The notes beneath the pieces were generated by a model. The model was not told the origin of the DNA. It worked only from the letters and a program-made list of their open reading frames with translations, and searched no databases. From positions 1 through 15,620 of the forward strand of contig CADCVI010000039.1 of assembly GCA_902806105.1 (NCBI GenBank): a stretch of DNA of 15,620 nucleotides, in the 5' to 3' direction. The DNA is from an uncultured Rubrobacteraceae bacterium (GTDB lineage: Bacteria; Actinomycetota; Rubrobacteria; Rubrobacterales; Rubrobacteraceae). How positions within the stretch are numbered: position 1 is the first letter of the stretch; each line of letters starts with the position of its first letter. Below, in pieces: positions 6,785 to 12,992 of this stretch. Made by a program: the position numbers and the translations under genes.

Positions 6785-7657
6785 ATGAGCGAACGAAGAG
6801 CGGCTTTCGAGGTAGGCGTCGTCCTTCCCAACTACGGTCCCCGGGCCTCGATGGATGGGGTGCTGCGGGTGGCCGAGCTTGCGGAGGAGTCGGGTTTCGA
6901 CTCGGAGTGGGCCACCGAGCACCTGCTGGTGGCCGAGGAGCAGGCCGAGCCCTACGGGACGGTGCTTGAGCCCCTGAACTGCCTCTCCTGGCTCGCCGGC
7001 CGGCTCGAACGCGTCGAGCTCGGCACCTCCGTGGTGCTAGTGCCGCTGCACCACCCGGTTTCGCTGGCCAAGGCGGCGGCCACCTTGCAGCAGCTCTCCC
7101 GGGGCAGGCTGAAGCTGGGCGTCGGCGCCGGATGGCACGAGCCCGAGTTTCGGTTCCTGGGCTACGGTTTCTCCGACCGGGGCCGGAGGACTGACGAGGC
7201 GCTGCGCATGATGCGGGCGTTGTGGGAAGGGCAAAGCCGGTTCGAGGGCGAGTACTGGTCCTTCGAGGGCGCCCGCTTCGGTCCCCTCCCCGAACCCGCG
7301 CCGGAGATCTGGATCGGGGGAGGATCCGCCCGCGGCCTCAGGCGCGCCCGCGAGCTGGGCGACGTCTGGCACCCCCTGGGCCTGGCCCCCGAAGAGGTAC
7401 GTCGGGCAAAGCAAGACTGGCCCGAGGGACGCGTCGTCCCTCGCTACGAGCTGCGACTGACCGAGGACGGCGAGCGATCGGCGAACCCTATGAAGCTCTC
7501 CGGCAGCCCGAGCGAGGTCGCCGGACGCATCCGCGAGCTCGCCGGGGCCGGGGCCGACGGCGTGGTGCTTAGCGCCGGCCTCGATCCGGAGGCAGCCGTC
7601 GAGACCCTGAGGCGGTTCGCGAACGAGGTCGACATCCGCCGTCTCTTGGACGGGTAG
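6785..7657 (+). CDS. Luciferase-like (LLM class) flavin/F420-dependent oxidoreductase
   Basis: The 290-residue protein is a bacterial-luciferase-like TIM barrel. It starts with FEVGVVLPNYGP (8-19), followed by RVAELAEESGFDSEWATEHL (28-47), the ELGTSVVLVPLHHPVSLAK strand-helix (78-96), LSRGRLKLGVGAGW (104-117) and the EIWIGGGSARGLRRA phosphate-binding segment (174-188). These are typical of the actinobacterial LLM subfamily that uses F420H2, or sometimes FMNH2, for hydride transfer or monooxygenation. Length is normal and no break is seen. GGGAGG ends three bases before the ATG, a tight spacing. The gap to the previous gene is about 270 bases, so it may have its own promoter. Substrate and cofactor are not fixed by the sequence. 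Confidence 0.9.
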   Translation: MSERRAAFEVGVVLPNYGPRASMDGVLRVAELAEESGFDSEWATEHLLVAEEQAEPYGTVLEPLNCLSWLAGRLERVELGTSVVLVPLHHPVSLAKAAATLQQLSRGRLKLGVGAGWHEPEFRFLGYGFSDRGRRTDEALRMMRALWEGQSRFEGEYWSFEGARFGPLPEPAPEIWIGGGSARGLRRARELGDVWHPLGLAPEEVRRAKQDWPEGRVVPRYELRLTEDGERSANPMKLSGSPSEVAGRIRELAGAGADGVVLSAGLDPEAAVETLRRFANEVDIRRLLDG

Positions 7658-8004
7658 AGGGCCACGATAGGCATCTGCAGCGCACAGAGGTCTCCGACTC
7701 TCCCCTTCCGGGGCCTGTGGCCGTCGACTACGCTGGAGCGTATGCAAACACCGACGCCACAGATGACGTGGAAGGCAAGGGGATGAAAGAGACGAACGGG
7801 CTGGCCTGCGGGGTCGTGGCCGCCTTCGACGAAGCTCTCCCCGGGCTGGATCTCCTCTGGCCGGTATTCCCCGATGGGCTAGACTACGAAGAAGTCGCTC
7901 TCGAGATGGAAGTCGCTGTTCCGAGGAAGCATTGGCCTCCGAGCCCTGTCACACGGATAGAGTCCCTGAGGCGGCTTCTGGCCGAGAACGACAGAGGAGG
8001 TCGC
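7658..8004. other. 347-base spacer before the dehalogenase
   Basis: The dehalogenase frame is open here back to GTG 7717, but the extra 96 codons do not resemble the N-terminus of the family and lack a ribosome site. No tRNA, terminator with T tract or recognisable relic was found. It probably holds the dehalogenase promoter; I cannot place it. Confidence 0.4.
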
Positions 8005-8889
8005 ATGACCGAGAGTTCAGTCTCCCCCGCCGACCCGTACGAGCGCAAGCGCGTCGCCGTGCTCGACACGGAGATGGCCTTCGTGGAGACCGGCAAGGGC
8101 GATCCGGTGGTTTTTCTGCACGGGAACCCCACCTCCTCTTACCTGTGGCGCAACGTGATCCCCCACGTCGAGACCCGGGCCCGCTGCCTCGCCCCGGACC
8201 TCGTGGGGATGGGCGACTCCGGGGAAACCCCGGACGGATCGTACCGCTTCGCCGACCACGCCCGCTACCTCGACGCCTGGTTCGAGGCCCTCGGGCTGAC
8301 GGAGAACGTGACGCTGGTCGGGCACGACTGGGGCGGGGCGTTGGGCTTCTACTGGGCCCAGAGGAACCCCGAGACGGTGCGGGGCATCGCGTACATGGAG
8401 ACGATCGTGCGCCCTTTCTCCTGGGATGAGTGGCCGGAGGAGGCCCGCGGGATCTTCCGGGCGTTGCGCTCGGAGGAGGGCGAGGAGCTGGTCCTCGAGA
8501 ACAACGCCTTCGTGGAGCGCATCCTGCCCTCGAGCGTGCTGCGCGAGCTCTCCGAGGAGGAGATGGAGGCCTACCGCCGGCCCTACCCCACCCAAGGGTC
8601 CCGCCGCCCGACCCTCGTCTGGCCCCGGGAGCTGCCGATAGACGGCGAGCCCGAGGACGTGGCGGAGGTCGTGACGGGGTACTCGCGCTGGCTGGCCGAG
8701 AGCGAGGTGCCGAAGCTCTTCGTCGACGCCGAGCCGGGCGTGATCCTCACCGGCGCCCAGCGCGAGTTCTGCCGGACGTGGAAGAACCAGGAGGAGGCGA
8801 CGGTCCGTGGCGCCCACTTCGTCCAGGAAGACTCCCCGCAGGAGATCGGGGAGGCGATCGCCGCCTTCGTCGCCCGAACGGGGAGGTAG
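8005..8889 (+). CDS. dhaA: Haloalkane dehalogenase, LinB/DhaA type (HLD-II)
   Basis: From ATG 8005, preceded by AGGAGG (7995-8000), the protein has 294 residues, the size of LinB and DhaA. The whole catalytic set is present: nucleophile D108 and halide-binding W109 (GHDWGG), second halide ligand N41 (HGNPTSSYLWRN, 39-50), acid E132 (AYMETI) and base H271 (GAHFVQEDSP). The E132 position after strand six marks subfamily II. Further matches to my memory of LinB are GMGDS (68-72), EEGEELVLENNAFVE in the cap and RRPTLVWPRELPI (200-212). It should hydrolyse terminal carbon-halogen bonds to an alcohol, halide and proton in the cytoplasm, without cofactor. No dehalogenase regulator is adjacent, and the natural substrate is unknown. 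Confidence 0.95.
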   Translation: MTESSVSPADPYERKRVAVLDTEMAFVETGKGDPVVFLHGNPTSSYLWRNVIPHVETRARCLAPDLVGMGDSGETPDGSYRFADHARYLDAWFEALGLTENVTLVGHDWGGALGFYWAQRNPETVRGIAYMETIVRPFSWDEWPEEARGIFRALRSEEGEELVLENNAFVERILPSSVLRELSEEEMEAYRRPYPTQGSRRPTLVWPRELPIDGEPEDVAEVVTGYSRWLAESEVPKLFVDAEPGVILTGAQREFCRTWKNQEEATVRGAHFVQEDSPQEIGEAIAAFVARTGR

Positions 8890-8984
8890 TCCCCGCGCGC
8901 TGCGCCGTCCGCCCCACCGGGTGAAACCTCACCACGAACCCCATGCGACCCGGATGCGGTAACCCACCCTTGCCATGGCAGGTC

Positions 8985-9215
8985 CTTCTCCGTGGCGAAG
9001 TTCGTAATCGGCACGCTCCACGGCGATACGGTTTGCTCGCGCACTACACGGAAGCCCCGCCGCTCGAAGAAGGGGCGGATGATGCTCGCCTCGGTAAAGA
9101 TCCATCCGAGGCACCACCCCCGCGCCGACTGCTCGGTCGCCTCGTAGAGCCGCCGGCCGACGCTGCAGCCAATAGCGTCTTGGCCTGGGAAGATAAGCGA
9201 CGCCCACTCCCTGTA
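8985..9215 (-). pseudogene. GNAT N-acetyltransferase relic (C-terminal half)
   Basis: The - strand frame reads GQDAIGCSVGRRLYEATEQ, a worn acetyl-CoA loop and helix, then IFTEASIIRPFFERRGFRVV and a VPITNFATEK end. The TEAS..RPFFERRGF run is the hallmark C-terminal end of many GNAT acetyltransferases. There is no N-terminal half, no start codon in place and no stop where the family normally ends; the frame instead runs on over the dehalogenase gene. Its broken 5' side lies about 10-20 bases from palindrome B, so the insertion or a linked deletion probably removed the front. Not expected to be functional. Confidence 0.65.
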
Positions 9216-9234
9216 CCAGGATCCGCTTATATCC

Positions 9235-9327
9235 GTAATCTTACAAATATAGAGGGGAATTTTCCGCTTATTCATGCGGGGTGTGGCCAAGAGAAGCGGA
9301 AGGGACGGTCTTGTTGCATAAGAGTAT
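9235..9327. repeat. 93-bp palindromic repeat, copy B (MITE-like)
   Basis: It aligns without gaps to copy A at 3179-3271. Shared blocks include TAATCTTACA at the left, TTTTCCGCTTA inside, AGCGGA on the right arm and TAAGA.TATTC at the end. Its outer arms have drifted and pair poorly, but the inner TTCCGCTT (9262-9269) and AAGCGGAA (9295-9302) arms are perfect, so the two copies keep different parts of the hairpin. It lies at the broken 5' side of the GNAT relic and about 310 bases downstream of the PemK-like toxin gene. Confidence 0.7.
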
Positions 9328-9451
9328 TCAACGAAGCGGGTGGGTTGGGGCGTTCCGTACCCGCGCCTCGGTACGCGAGGGAGCGCGCTACGAGCGGGCT
9401 CGCCGTCACGAGGCGAACGAGTTGCGGGAGCCTCCTCTGCGGAGCGCCGAT

Positions 9452-9562
9452 CTTTTCGGTGAGGACGCCCAACTGTGCCTTGCTGCCGGGTTTGGAGACG
9501 AGGCCCTTCTCGTGCGGACGCTTCAAGGCGTCCCGGTCGAGGGCCTTGCGGGCCTCGAAGGC
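9452..9562 (-). pseudogene. DUF6429-like relic
   Basis: On the - strand a short segment reads AFEARKALDRDALKRPHEKG, then LVSKPGSKAQLGVLTEK. It resembles the family motif W-x-x-x-D-x-D-x-L-x-R-L-HEKG-x-I-x-x-P-x-x-KAKSVVLTEEG as I recall it for DUF6429, a small winged-helix-like protein of unknown function. The rest of the domain on either side is not recognisable and the key Leu before HEKG is Pro, so this looks decayed. The flanking bases between 9328 and 9640 hold nothing else I can identify. The assignment rests on one motif and is tentative. Confidence 0.4.
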
Positions 9563-9640
9563 GCCGCGATCCGCGACGAAGGCGTTGCGGCGCGGCGGCA
9601 CCGGCACGGGGCCCGATCGACGGGATCGGTTCGGAGCTGC

Positions 9641-10027
9641 CTAGTCGCCGGAAGCCGCCGGGCCCGCACCTGTTGCTTCGTCGCCGAACAGCCGGAGCAG
9701 CCTCTCGAGGACCTCGAGCAACTTCTCTTGCTTGACGGCGCCGAAACGGCCGGCGATCAGGGATCGGTGCGTAGTGAAGAGCTTGCCTACTTTGACGACG
9801 CTCTCCCTGGGCAGCTCCTCCTCGGCCATGTCCGCGCTCGTCAGCGCAACCTCCCACTCCGAGGGCCGCTCGGGCACGCGCGAGGTGATGGCGCAGAGGA
9901 CGAGGTCCTCCTCGTGGAAGCCCTGCGGGGAGACGACGAGGGCGGACCTCCTCTTCCTGCCGGAGAGGTCCGTGAAGGGGAACGGAACCAGTACTACCGA
10001 CCCTTTGGGGTAACGCCCTTCGGCCAA
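9641..10027 (-). CDS. PemK/MazF-family endoribonuclease toxin
   Basis: The SH3-like barrel of this family is clear: GSVVLVPFPFTDLSGRKRR (9-27), SALVVS (28-33), DLVLCAITS (41-49) and SLIAGRFGAVKQEKLLEVLE near the end. Most members cut mRNA at short single-stranded motifs. The best start is TTG 10027, eight bases after the antitoxin stop, with AGGGGTAGGGA just upstream; this gives 128 residues. An upstream ATG (10138) in the same frame would add an Arg-rich stretch overlapping the antitoxin gene and is unlikely. Residues 116-128 are a loose Gly/Ala tail. It pairs with the Phd-type antitoxin upstream. The catalytic Arg and Thr/Ser regions seem intact, so it is probably active. Confidence 0.88.
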   Translation of the reverse strand: MAEGRYPKGSVVLVPFPFTDLSGRKRRSALVVSPQGFHEEDLVLCAITSRVPERPSEWEVALTSADMAEEELPRESVVKVGKLFTTHRSLIAGRFGAVKQEKLLEVLERLLRLFGDEATGAGPAASGD

Positions 10028-10035
10028 GCGGGTCC

Positions 10036-10326
10036 CTACCCCTCGGCGTCTTCGGCGGCGCGCTCGCCGACCTCGTCCCAGACGGCGTCGTCCTCGTTCT
10101 CCCAGAACGAGAAGGCGCTCGAGGAGGCCGCGAGCCACCCCATGGTCTCCCGCTCGGCTCGCTTTGCATCCGAGACCAAGGCCTCTTCCACGGCCTTTCG
10201 GTCTATGGGCGAGATGACGGCGACCGCCTCGCCCCGGTGGGTGATCAGGATCCTCTCCCCCATCCGCACCCGCTCTATGATCTCGCCCGTGTGCTGCTTG
10301 AGCTTCCTGGCCCCGACGCGCTCCAC
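10036..10326 (-). CDS. Phd/YefM-family antitoxin
   Basis: The 96-residue protein begins VERVGARKLKQHTGEIIERV and continues with GERILITHRGEAVAVISPID (23-42), the full Phd/YefM DNA-binding fold. The C-terminal AFSFWENEDDAVWDEV (71-86) is the kind of acidic/aromatic tail that grips the toxin. I place the start at GTG 10326, with GGAAGG (10340-10335) eight bases before it; an ATG at 10380 would add 18 residues unlike the family. The toxin gene follows after 8 bases on the same strand. Phd antitoxins usually repress their own operon. Pairing a Phd-type antitoxin with a PemK/MazF toxin is a known mix. Confidence 0.88.
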   Translation of the reverse strand: MERVGARKLKQHTGEIIERVRMGERILITHRGEAVAVISPIDRKAVEEALVSDAKRAERETMGWLAASSSAFSFWENEDDAVWDEVGERAAEDAEG

Positions 10327-10384
10327 CCTTCCGTCCTTCCGCTCGCCCTCGGCGTCTTTAGAAACGCAATGTAAACACAAGTGA

Positions 10385-10645
10385 TCACTTCGTCTTCGCT
10401 GAACACCTTTTGCCGTCGCGACACGTCGGGAACGCGTTGGGCTTCTTGTCGGACGGCTTCAGGGGGCGCGTCGAGGTAGCCTTCGGCCTGCTCGCGCGAG
10501 ACGGTCGGGAAGTCGTCCAGAAACTCGTCGAGGGCGTGGCCTTGAGATGATCCACGAGAGTCTTGACTTCGATGCGGGTACCGGCGAAGACGATCTCGCC
10601 GCTCATAACCTCGGGGTCCTCGGAGACGATCTTCGCTTCTTCCAT
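10385..10645 (-). pseudogene. Frameshifted DUF433 antitoxin-like gene
   Basis: ATG 10645 starts MEEAKIVSEDPEVMSGEIVF, followed by AGTRIEVKTLVDHLKA, the first part of a DUF433 domain. After LKA (about 10555) the frame turns to Ser/Pro/Arg-rich nonsense and stops at 10385. In the alternate frame the domain continues as HALDEFLDDFPTVSREQAEG and then YLDAP. Restoring one base, or four bases (a lost GGCC would give the usual GH before LDEF), repairs it. DUF433 proteins are small winged-helix proteins often encoded with a PIN-like DUF5615 toxin; no such toxin follows. The repaired frame runs into the Phd gene without a stop, so the 3' end may be lost too. GGAGGA lies 11 bases before the ATG. Confidence 0.7.
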
Positions 10646-10977
10646 CGAACTCTTCGTCCTCCGTGCGGGCCGCTCCCGCGCGGTGCTCCTTTGCGTGCTC
10701 CCTATATAGGGGCGCTCCCCTTTCACCACCCGCGAACGCGCGGCAAGCCCCCTCGGCGTGTTTTTCGGAGCGGGTTCCGGGCGTACGGAGCGCTCGATCC
10801 CCCCTCCGCCTCGGCGGTTAGATCCTACGACTTCTGGCCGCTCCCTCCGCCCTTTCGGAGGACATCTGCTGGCCGTAGCCGAGCCGTTATCTGCGGGTAG
10901 CCGTTTTGTAATCGTAGTGCCTAAGGATGATGGTGCACGCCCGGAGAGGCGGGGCCGAGGACGAAGGAGGAGTCGAC
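10646..10977. other. 332-base intergenic region between divergent genes
   Basis: It lies between the start of the DUF433 relic and the sortase start. It contains a palindrome at 10700-10711 and the sortase ribosome site. Long frames through it are Arg/Pro-rich with no family similarity. No RNA gene is seen. Confidence 0.4.
10700..10711. promoter_or_regulatory. 12-bp perfect palindrome, candidate operator/-10 region
   Basis: CCCTATATAGGG is perfectly symmetric and stands out in GC-rich surroundings. It is about 55 bases before the ATG of the DUF433 relic, where a -10 box or an antitoxin operator would be expected. No convincing -35 box was found. Confidence 0.3.
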
Positions 10978-11562
10978 ATGGAGCGAATCGACACCCGTAG
11001 CGGGACGACGAGGCGAGCGGTGCTGCTGGCGCTCGCGCTTGCACTGGCGGCGGTAGCGGTTTTCTTCCACGCGTCCCCTGGGCGCCCGACGGCCGAGGCG
11101 ACCCCGCCGCCCGCCGAGGCCGCCGTACCCGAGGACGAGGGGCTCTGGCTCACCGTCCCGAAGATGGCACGGGTGAGGGATCTGCCCGTCCTGAGCGGCC
11201 CGGCAAACGACGAGGCCTCACTCGCCGAGAGCGCCCTGCACGTCGAGGGCACGGGCTTGCCCTGGCAGAAGGAGGCAAACGTCTACATCGCGGGCCACCG
11301 GATAGGGATCGAGGGCGAGGCCAGCCACCTGGTGTTCTACGATCTGGACGCCCTCCGAAACGGCGACGAGGTTATCCTCACCGACTCGAACGGCTCCCGC
11401 TACACCTACCGCGTCTTCAGGAGCTTCCTCGTCGGCCCCTCCGACTACCACGTCACGTTCCCTACGCCGGGCAAGAACATCGTGAGCCTGCAGACGTGCA
11501 CCCCCGTACCCACCTTCGAGGAGAGGCTGGTGGTGCAGGCCGAGCTGGAGGACGTAGAGTAG
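10978..11562 (+). CDS. Sortase (class E-like), membrane-anchored cysteine transpeptidase
   Basis: The 194-residue protein has a short basic N-terminus, a single membrane segment (about 13-30) and a Pro/Ala-rich spacer, so the catalytic domain faces outward. The sortase triad is present: H107 (YIAGHRIG), C174 (SLQTCTP) and R183 (EERLVV). The TCTP signature and the small size fit class E or class D-like housekeeping sortases of actinobacteria, which join sorted proteins to the peptidoglycan or build pili. ATG 10978 follows AAGGAGG at good spacing. No protein with an LPxTG- or LAxTG-type sorting signal is encoded in the window, so the substrate lies elsewhere. The exact class is uncertain. Confidence 0.92.
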   Translation: MERIDTRSGTTRRAVLLALALALAAVAVFFHASPGRPTAEATPPPAEAAVPEDEGLWLTVPKMARVRDLPVLSGPANDEASLAESALHVEGTGLPWQKEANVYIAGHRIGIEGEASHLVFYDLDALRNGDEVILTDSNGSRYTYRVFRSFLVGPSDYHVTFPTPGKNIVSLQTCTPVPTFEERLVVQAELEDVE

Positions 11563-11603
11563 CCCCAGCGTAGCCGTGCGGAGAGCCCAAAGAAGCGGAG
11601 ATA

Positions 11604-11648
11604 GAGAGACGCCCCGCGGAACGGAACCTCCCCCGCGGGGCATCTCTC
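11604..11648. terminator. Long stem-loop between convergent sortase and amidase genes
   Basis: Arms 11604-11619 and 11633-11648 pair over 16 positions with one C-A mismatch around a 13-base loop. It lies 42 bases after the sortase stop and 41 bases from the end of the convergent amidase gene. There is no T tract on either strand, so it is a likely bidirectional structural terminator rather than a textbook one. Confidence 0.6.
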
Positions 11649-11688
11649 CGAAATGGTTCCCGCGCGGCCTCACTGCTCCAAGCGAGGG

Positions 11689-12804
11689 TCAGCGCGTGAC
11701 GACGTCCTCGCTCGGCAGCCCTAGCTCCCGGCCCACGGCGAGCACGGCGGCCTCGTTGCCGGGCCTAGCCGCGACCTGCACCGTACTGCCGTCGGCGGTG
11801 GGGACCGCGAGCGCCGGCCAACCGAGCTCGTTGTACTGGGGCGTGTGACGCAGCAGCCGGCCCCCGACTATAAACTCGTCGCGCTCGTACTCGGCCTCGA
11901 CCGCCTGGAGGGTGGGGGCGGCGCCGTCGAGCAGCGGCCCTACGAGGACGTCGATGCCCTCCACCGCCTCAAGGAAGCGCGTTCGCCAGGCCTCGAGGAG
12001 ATCCCTGGCCGCGTCAGCGTTGTCGAAGGGTAGGGCGAGCTTCCACTGCACGTCCTTGCCGTAGCGTTCCGGCTCCTTCTGGTAGCGCTCCGCGTGCACG
12101 TCCCATACCTGCTCGCGGAAGCTTACCCAGTGCTCCTCCGGCAGGTCCGGCGTCTCGACGTCGACGCCGATGCGGGCTACCTTGACGGTTCCCACGTCCG
12201 GGAGCTCATCGATGCCGAGGACGAGCTGCAGGTCCTCTACCCCGGCGGCGAAGTAGCCCAAGCTGTCGTAGCGCGCCGCCAGCGGGAAGATCCCCTCTAG
12301 AGAAGCGGCTCCGTTCGCCAGCTTCATGCCGTACACCCCGCAGCAGGCGGCCGGTATGCGTACCGAGCCGCTGGTGTCCGAACCTACCGCCAGGCGGCAC
12401 ACGCCGGCGGAGACCGCGGCGGCGGAACCGCCGCTGGATCCCCCGGCGGTACGTGAGCGGTCCCTGGGGGTGAGGATCGCGCCGTAGAAGGGGTTGAGTC
12501 CGCTCACGCCGTACGCGAACTCGTTCAGGTTCGTCTTGCCGAGCACTATCGCGCCCTCGGCCTCCAGAGCGTCGACTACGGGTGCGTTCTTCTCGGGGAC
12601 GTGGTCCGCGAAGAAGGCCGAGCCGTACGTGGTCCTGAGGCCCGCCGTGTCTATCAGGTCCTTCACCGCGACGAGCACGCCGGAGAGGCGGCCGCCCGGC
12701 GGGGCCTCGGCCGCGGTCATTACCCTGTCCCTGTCAACCTCGATAAACGCCCCCAGATCGGGGTCAATACGGTCCAACGCTGCTACGGCGGCTTCGCGCG
12801 ACAC
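11689..12804 (-). CDS. Amidase-signature family hydrolase
   Basis: The protein has the amidase-signature Ser-cisSer-Lys triad. Numbered from GTG 12804: K48 (VAVKDLIDT), cis-Ser S124 (AGGSSGGSAAA) and nucleophile S147 (GSDTSGSVRIPA). GTG 12804 is chosen because an ideal AGGAGGAGGA (12820-12811) sits six bases upstream; an ATG at 12834 would begin before this site. The length of 371 residues is short beside the usual 450-500. The C-terminal part keeps DVLVGPLLDGAAPT and YNELGWPALAVP, so the short length is a trimmed middle rather than truncation. It should hydrolyse a small amide to acid and ammonia; it is not GatA by context. It diverges from the membrane protein gene. Confidence 0.9.
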   Translation of the reverse strand: MSREAAVAALDRIDPDLGAFIEVDRDRVMTAAEAPPGGRLSGVLVAVKDLIDTAGLRTTYGSAFFADHVPEKNAPVVDALEAEGAIVLGKTNLNEFAYGVSGLNPFYGAILTPRDRSRTAGGSSGGSAAAVSAGVCRLAVGSDTSGSVRIPAACCGVYGMKLANGAASLEGIFPLAARYDSLGYFAAGVEDLQLVLGIDELPDVGTVKVARIGVDVETPDLPEEHWVSFREQVWDVHAERYQKEPERYGKDVQWKLALPFDNADAARDLLEAWRTRFLEAVEGIDVLVGPLLDGAAPTLQAVEAEYERDEFIVGGRLLRHTPQYNELGWPALAVPTADGSTVQVAARPGNEAAVLAVGRELGLPSEDVVTR

Positions 12805-12897
12805 GAGCGGTCCTCCTCCTGTCTTGCCCTTCATCGGCACCCACGGGGTCCCCACCCCAGGCCCTGCGCCCTGCTCGGGCGCGGCCTTGATACTTTA

Positions 12898-12925
12898 ACT
12901 ATAATCGTTCCTGGTTCCCCCGCAA
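12898..12925 (-). promoter_or_regulatory. Candidate promoter of the amidase gene
   Basis: On the - strand TTGCGG (12925-12920) and TATAGT (12903-12898) are separated by 16 bases, a sigma-70-like layout about 90 bases before the amidase start. On the + strand the same AT patch reads TATAAT (12900-12905) but has no -35 partner, so it may or may not also serve the membrane protein gene. Confidence 0.4.
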
Positions 12926-12992
12926 AGGGGCGAGCCGGGGATTGGAGAGGGGCTTTGGGTGCCCCGATGGATGGCCATAGGAGGTGTCTGGG

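Noticed and set aside
1173..7963. A shared 12-mer ACGGATAGAGTC near 1175 and 7950
   Set aside because: A few shared 12-mers are expected by chance in a window of this size and the flanks do not align.
1414..9327. An integron reading: recombinase plus palindromes as attC sites flanking toxin-antitoxin cassettes
   Set aside because: The palindromes lack the GTTRRRY/RYYYAAC core sites of attC, the recombinase lacks the integron-specific extra helix region, and the gene orientations are mixed.
8583..10169. A 528-codon - strand open frame spanning dehalogenase 3' end to the Phd gene
   Set aside because: Most of it is low-complexity Arg/Pro sequence overlapping real genes on both strands; only the short GNAT segment in it has meaning.
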